A DNA stretch of 9,298 nt from a bacterium. Its GTDB lineage: Bacteria > Bacteroidota > Bacteroidia > Bacteroidales > Bacteroidaceae. The number at the start of each line of letters is the position of its first letter. Positions within the stretch are counted from its first letter, which is position 1. This document shows positions 6,636 to 9,298 of the stretch, one piece after another. The notes below the pieces were generated by a model. The model was given only the letters and a program-made list of their open reading frames with translations, was not told where the DNA came from and made no database searches. The stretch is from positions 1 to 9,298 of the forward strand of contig SFQP01000058.1 in assembly GCA_004562975.1 (NCBI GenBank), in the 5' to 3' direction. The translations under genes and the position numbers were made by a program.

Positions 6636-8528
6636 ATGAAAAAATTCTTCAGCTTACTCCTATTATATTGTACCGTACTATGCGGTGCGCAAGCGCAGGA
6701 TTTCCCGCGCTACGGCTATGCGCCTGAAACGTGCGACAGCACCGACATGGTTTTCCAAGGCATCGGCGAAAATGGTTTCGTGTCGGCCTACATCTGTCTG
6801 GACCCGGGACTCGACCCGGCCATGGCACGGCTCAAGGGACACCAAATACTCGGCGTGCGCTGCTTCATGAGCAATGAGTATAAACAAACCCGACAAAAGC
6901 GTTCGCTCATCCAGTGCGCCAAAGGTAGCGTGGAGGCTGAGCCGGTGCAGAAAGTGTGCGACTTTGAAAAGGGCTGGAACAACCTTTACTTTGACGAGCC
7001 TGTGACCATCGGCGACGAACCGCTCTACGTGGGACTACAGGTTTTTGAAACGCTCGGTGCCGGCTATCCCATCGGTGCCTACGATGCGGTGAGCGTGGCC
7101 GGCGGCTGCTGGTTCAACCTGCAAAGTCAGGGCTGGAAGGAGTACACGGACCGGGGCGTGCTCATGATTTCGGCCATTCTCGACAACGAGGCCGCTCCCC
7201 TGCTGGAACGCAGCGTGTTCGCACAGACCTCCCACGCTCCCTTGGTCATCGCGCCGGCCTCGCACTTTGCCGGGAAGGTGTCCTTCCTTAACTGCTCGGA
7301 CAAGCCCGTGAGCAGCGTGGTGCTCCACACGCAGGGGCAGGGCGATGCGGAACCTGAAGCTAACGAAATCCACTTTGACACGCCTTTGCAGCCGCACGAA
7401 GCCCGCGTGCTGCCCATGAGCATCCGCAGCGGTGCAGAAACGGGCATTAACCAATGGCTGCGGCTCACCGTGCCGACGGTCGACGGCGAGGAGGCACAGA
7501 CTGTGATGCCGGGCACAACGTGGCACTATGTCACTTCAGACGCCTTCGTCCGCGTGCCGCTGGTCGAGGAGTTCACGAGCCAGACCTGTACGGCATGCCC
7601 ATTCATGGCTTACTTCCTTGACATAGCCATGGAGGAACACACGCTCTCCGACCTGGTTTACGTGACGCACCACAGCGGCTACCAGAAGGATTCCTTCACG
7701 CAGCCGGTGGACGATGAACTGCTCTTCCTCTTCGGCCCTGGACAGGCCACGTTCAACCCGGCGGTGATGTACGACCGCGTGGTGCCCGTGGGCGAGGAAG
7801 TTCCCGTCGTTTCAGCCAAGGTAGCTGAAACCGAACCTTATGCCTCGGCGCTGGCACAGGCTGCCGTGCGCCCCGCCATGGCGAGCGTGAACCTCAGCTT
7901 GCAGGAAACGGAGAAGGGCATCGGCTGCCACATCTCCGGCCGCCTAAACAGCGACATGGCCGCCTCGGGACTACCCATCTATATCTCAGCCTACCTTGTG
8001 GAGGACAGTATCTCGCTGGAGAAATATCCGCAGAAAGGGCTCGACGGCGACGGTGCTCCGGCTGACCTCCTCGACCGTTTCAAGCACAACGGTGTCATCC
8101 GCCACAACTATTGCGCCACCGCTACGGGCGACCAGCTTGTGTTGGACGCTGACAACAACTATTCCGTTGACTTCGCGCCAGTCGCCCTCGGAGCGGACTG
8201 GAACCGGAAGAACTGCCGCGTAGCTGCCTTCGTACACCTGCTCGACCGCCAGAAGATGCGCTACAACGAAGTGCTCAACGCCGCACAAGTTCGGCTCAAT
8301 GCCGAGACTTCAGCCATCGGTCACGTAGAAGCGTCCGAAACGCTCCGCGTCTTTGTCGGGAATGACGGCCAGCTCCACACCTCCGCCCCCGTCCGCAGCC
8401 TGCAGACCTTTGATGCCGCCGGCAACCTCCTGCCTGCCGGCTCGCGCTTGCAGCCCGGTGTCTACATCGTGCGCCTCACGCCGCGCCACGCCGGTGCCGC
8501 CGTTACGCAAAAGGTGGTGGTGAGATAA
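6636..8528 (+). CDS. Secreted Omp28/thioredoxin-like protein with CxxC and T9SS-like tail
   Basis: ATG 6636 begins a 630-residue protein with a signal peptide (MKKFFSLLLLY, ending GAQAQ near 21). There is a beta-rich N-terminal domain (about 25-185), an Ig-like segment with FLNCSDKPVSSV (about 195-300) and a thioredoxin/Omp28-like core. EEFTSQTCTACP carries C318 and C321, and the proline loop FNPAVMYDR has P375. The usual aromatic residue before the first cysteine is a threonine here, so redox properties may differ from the WCVYC protein upstream. The tail (TFDAAGNLL from about 591, LQPGVYIVRL, ending KVVVR) resembles a type A T9SS sorting domain and shares its last five residues with the preceding gene. 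The two are probably paralogues from an old tandem duplication. Surface location is inferred from signal and tail; the function is unproven. Confidence 0.8.
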   Translation: MKKFFSLLLLYCTVLCGAQAQDFPRYGYAPETCDSTDMVFQGIGENGFVSAYICLDPGLDPAMARLKGHQILGVRCFMSNEYKQTRQKRSLIQCAKGSVEAEPVQKVCDFEKGWNNLYFDEPVTIGDEPLYVGLQVFETLGAGYPIGAYDAVSVAGGCWFNLQSQGWKEYTDRGVLMISAILDNEAAPLLERSVFAQTSHAPLVIAPASHFAGKVSFLNCSDKPVSSVVLHTQGQGDAEPEANEIHFDTPLQPHEARVLPMSIRSGAETGINQWLRLTVPTVDGEEAQTVMPGTTWHYVTSDAFVRVPLVEEFTSQTCTACPFMAYFLDIAMEEHTLSDLVYVTHHSGYQKDSFTQPVDDELLFLFGPGQATFNPAVMYDRVVPVGEEVPVVSAKVAETEPYASALAQAAVRPAMASVNLSLQETEKGIGCHISGRLNSDMAASGLPIYISAYLVEDSISLEKYPQKGLDGDGAPADLLDRFKHNGVIRHNYCATATGDQLVLDADNNYSVDFAPVALGADWNRKNCRVAAFVHLLDRQKMRYNEVLNAAQVRLNAETSAIGHVEASETLRVFVGNDGQLHTSAPVRSLQTFDAAGNLLPAGSRLQPGVYIVRLTPRHAGAAVTQKVVVR

Positions 8529-8540
8529 ACGCTTTGGTTT

Positions 8541-8650
8541 CTATAGTTTGCTATAGAAATCTATAGCCTTCAATAGTTATCTATAGCTTTCTATAGTAAC
8601 CAATAGCTTTCTATAGTAATCAATAGCTATCTATAGTTTTCTACAACTTT
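8541..8650. repeat. 10-bp periodic CTATAG array, eleven units
   Basis: From 8541 a six-base word recurs at exactly every 10 bases for eleven units. CTATAG occurs seven times (8541, 8551, 8561, 8581, 8591, 8611, 8631), CAATAG three times (8571, 8601, 8621) and CTACAA once (8641). The four spacer bases vary but the last is T in nine of eleven. CTATAG is its own reverse complement, so most sites read the same on both strands. The array lies in the gap between two convergent genes, 12 bases after a stop codon. Confidence 0.92.
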
Positions 8651-8655
8651 CAAGC

Positions 8656-8710
8656 AAAAAAACAGCTGCCGGTTCCTTAGCTCAGACTAAAGAACCGGCA
8701 GCAATCTTTT
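8656..8710. terminator. Bidirectional intrinsic terminator between convergent genes
   Basis: An 11-bp perfect stem, GCTGCCGGTTC at 8665-8675 against 8692-8702, extends after one C/A mismatch by four more pairs (TTAG 8677-8680, CTAA 8687-8690) to a 6-base loop. It is followed on the plus strand by AATCTTTT. On the minus strand it is followed, after two bases, by seven Ts (A7 at 8656-8662). The stronger T-run serves the minus-strand gene, and both converging transcripts could end here. Confidence 0.85.
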
Positions 8711-8725
8711 AGTTACGCCTTAGGC

Positions 8726-9298
8726 TTAGAACATCTTTTCGGGATAAACGCCGTCGTCGGCCAGCTTCTGGAACTTCTCCACTACGCCCGGACGATCCTC
8801 GGGATAAGTCACGCCGAACCACTTGGAAGTAGTGTCAAGCACTTCGCAGGTAGCTACGCCGTCCTTGATGAGTTTGTCCACCATCAAGGGAATGAAGAAC
8901 TCGCTCTTGAGGTTGCTCATGTTGGCGGGGTCGGAAAGGAATGTCTTGAAGAACTCCTCGCTGTGGGCGAAATAGTCGGGAGTGAAGCCCCAGAAGTTCA
9001 TCGAAACGGGGGTTGTGTCGGGAATAGCCACCCATTCGTCGTTCTCGTCCAGATACTTCACCACGCCGTCGAAGCGTTGGATTTTCGTGCGCTCCACAAC
9101 GGAAGTCAGGTGGTGCTGGTCGTCGTTTTCGCAAACGCCACGGCTCACCGTACCGCTGTCGCTCAACGTGTTGCCCACACGGAAGCCCACCATGGCATAC
9201 TTGCCCGTAGAGCCTTCGGGAAGGTCGCTCAGCCATTTGCCCATTACGCGGAAAGCATCGCGATCGTAGAAGTCGTCGCAGTTGAGCACGGCAAACGG
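8726..9298 (-). CDS. Nucleotidyltransferase family protein, C-terminal 190 residues, 5' end outside window
   Basis: The frame enters from the right edge and ends with TAA at 8726-8728. The first visible residues, PFAVLNCDDFYDRDAF, match the metal/substrate-binding segment of the NTP_transferase fold used by sugar-phosphate nucleotidyltransferases; in Bacteroidetes nucleotidyltransferases of about 300 residues it reads like N-x-D-D-F-Y-G-x-D-A-F. Then come GKYAMVGFRVGNTLSDSGTV and RGVC, where these enzymes show a similar Y-x-x-V-x-Y segment, and MNFWGFTPDYF, a common strand of this subgroup. The N-terminal G-x-G-x-R nucleotide-binding loop lies beyond the window. Activated-sugar synthesis in the cytoplasm is the likely role; which sugar and nucleotide cannot be told. 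It converges on the secreted-protein cluster across a shared terminator, so it is a separate transcription unit. Confidence 0.75.
   Translation of the reverse strand, partial: PFAVLNCDDFYDRDAFRVMGKWLSDLPEGSTGKYAMVGFRVGNTLSDSGTVSRGVCENDDQHHLTSVVERTKIQRFDGVVKYLDENDEWVAIPDTTPVSMNFWGFTPDYFAHSEEFFKTFLSDPANMSNLKSEFFIPLMVDKLIKDGVATCEVLDTTSKWFGVTYPEDRPGVVEKFQKLADDGVYPEKMF

Noticed and set aside
6636..6700. Lipoprotein signal for the third Omp28-like protein (Cys16 in TVLCG)
   Set aside because: The residues before the cysteine do not fit the usual lipobox, a normal signal-peptidase site (AQAQ) follows, and the protein ends in a T9SS-like tail.
8541..8650. CRISPR array or replication-origin iterons
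   Set aside because: Units are only 10 bp with 4-bp spacers; no replication initiator gene or cas gene is nearby, and the position is a gap between convergent chromosomal genes.

Overview
The window looks like a chromosomal piece of a fairly GC-rich Bacteroidales genome, perhaps Prevotellaceae-like, although the genus cannot be fixed from sequence alone. Three things point there. Consecutive secreted proteins end in C-terminal domains resembling type IX secretion (T9SS) sorting tails. Three of the proteins resemble the Omp28 thioredoxin-fold family. One intergenic region has a TAnnTTTG -7 promoter element typical of Bacteroidetes, with no strong Shine-Dalgarno sequences.

Layout: (1) 1-648 (+) is the 3' end of a COG2509-type FAD-dependent dehydrogenase, followed by a 14-bp perfect hairpin at 661-695. 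(2) 696-1132 is non-coding and holds a 22-bp x4 and a 21-bp x3 tandem array, then a promoter. (3) 1133-2390 (+) is a secreted Asp-box (BNR-like) beta-propeller protein with a T9SS-like tail, split by a one-base frameshift that probably lies near 1890-1905. (4) 2531-4450, 4531-6474 and 6636-8528 (all +) are three large secreted proteins sharing a thioredoxin/Omp28-like core and a T9SS-like tail, with differing N-terminal regions. (5) 8529-8725 is the convergent intergenic region, with a striking 11-unit, exactly 10-bp-periodic CTATAG array and a bidirectional terminator. (6) 8726-9298 (-) is the C-terminal part of a sugar-phosphate nucleotidyltransferase-like protein.

The four central genes run in the same direction, 80-161 bp apart, and read as a cluster of exported surface proteins flanked by housekeeping-type genes. 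Two of the Omp28-like proteins keep a CxxC pair (WCVYC and TCTAC). In the middle one both cysteines are replaced (AYQI at the aligned position), while the following proline and a downstream Pro...Asp/Asn-Arg landmark remain. This suggests a set of two potentially redox-active proteins and one non-catalytic relative. Their substrates are unknown, and any cooperation between them is inference from gene order.

The intergenic DNA is unusually structured: three short-period arrays (22, 21 and 10 bp, all near whole helical turns) and one set of nested inverted repeats. No tRNA, rRNA, CRISPR array or insertion sequence was seen.
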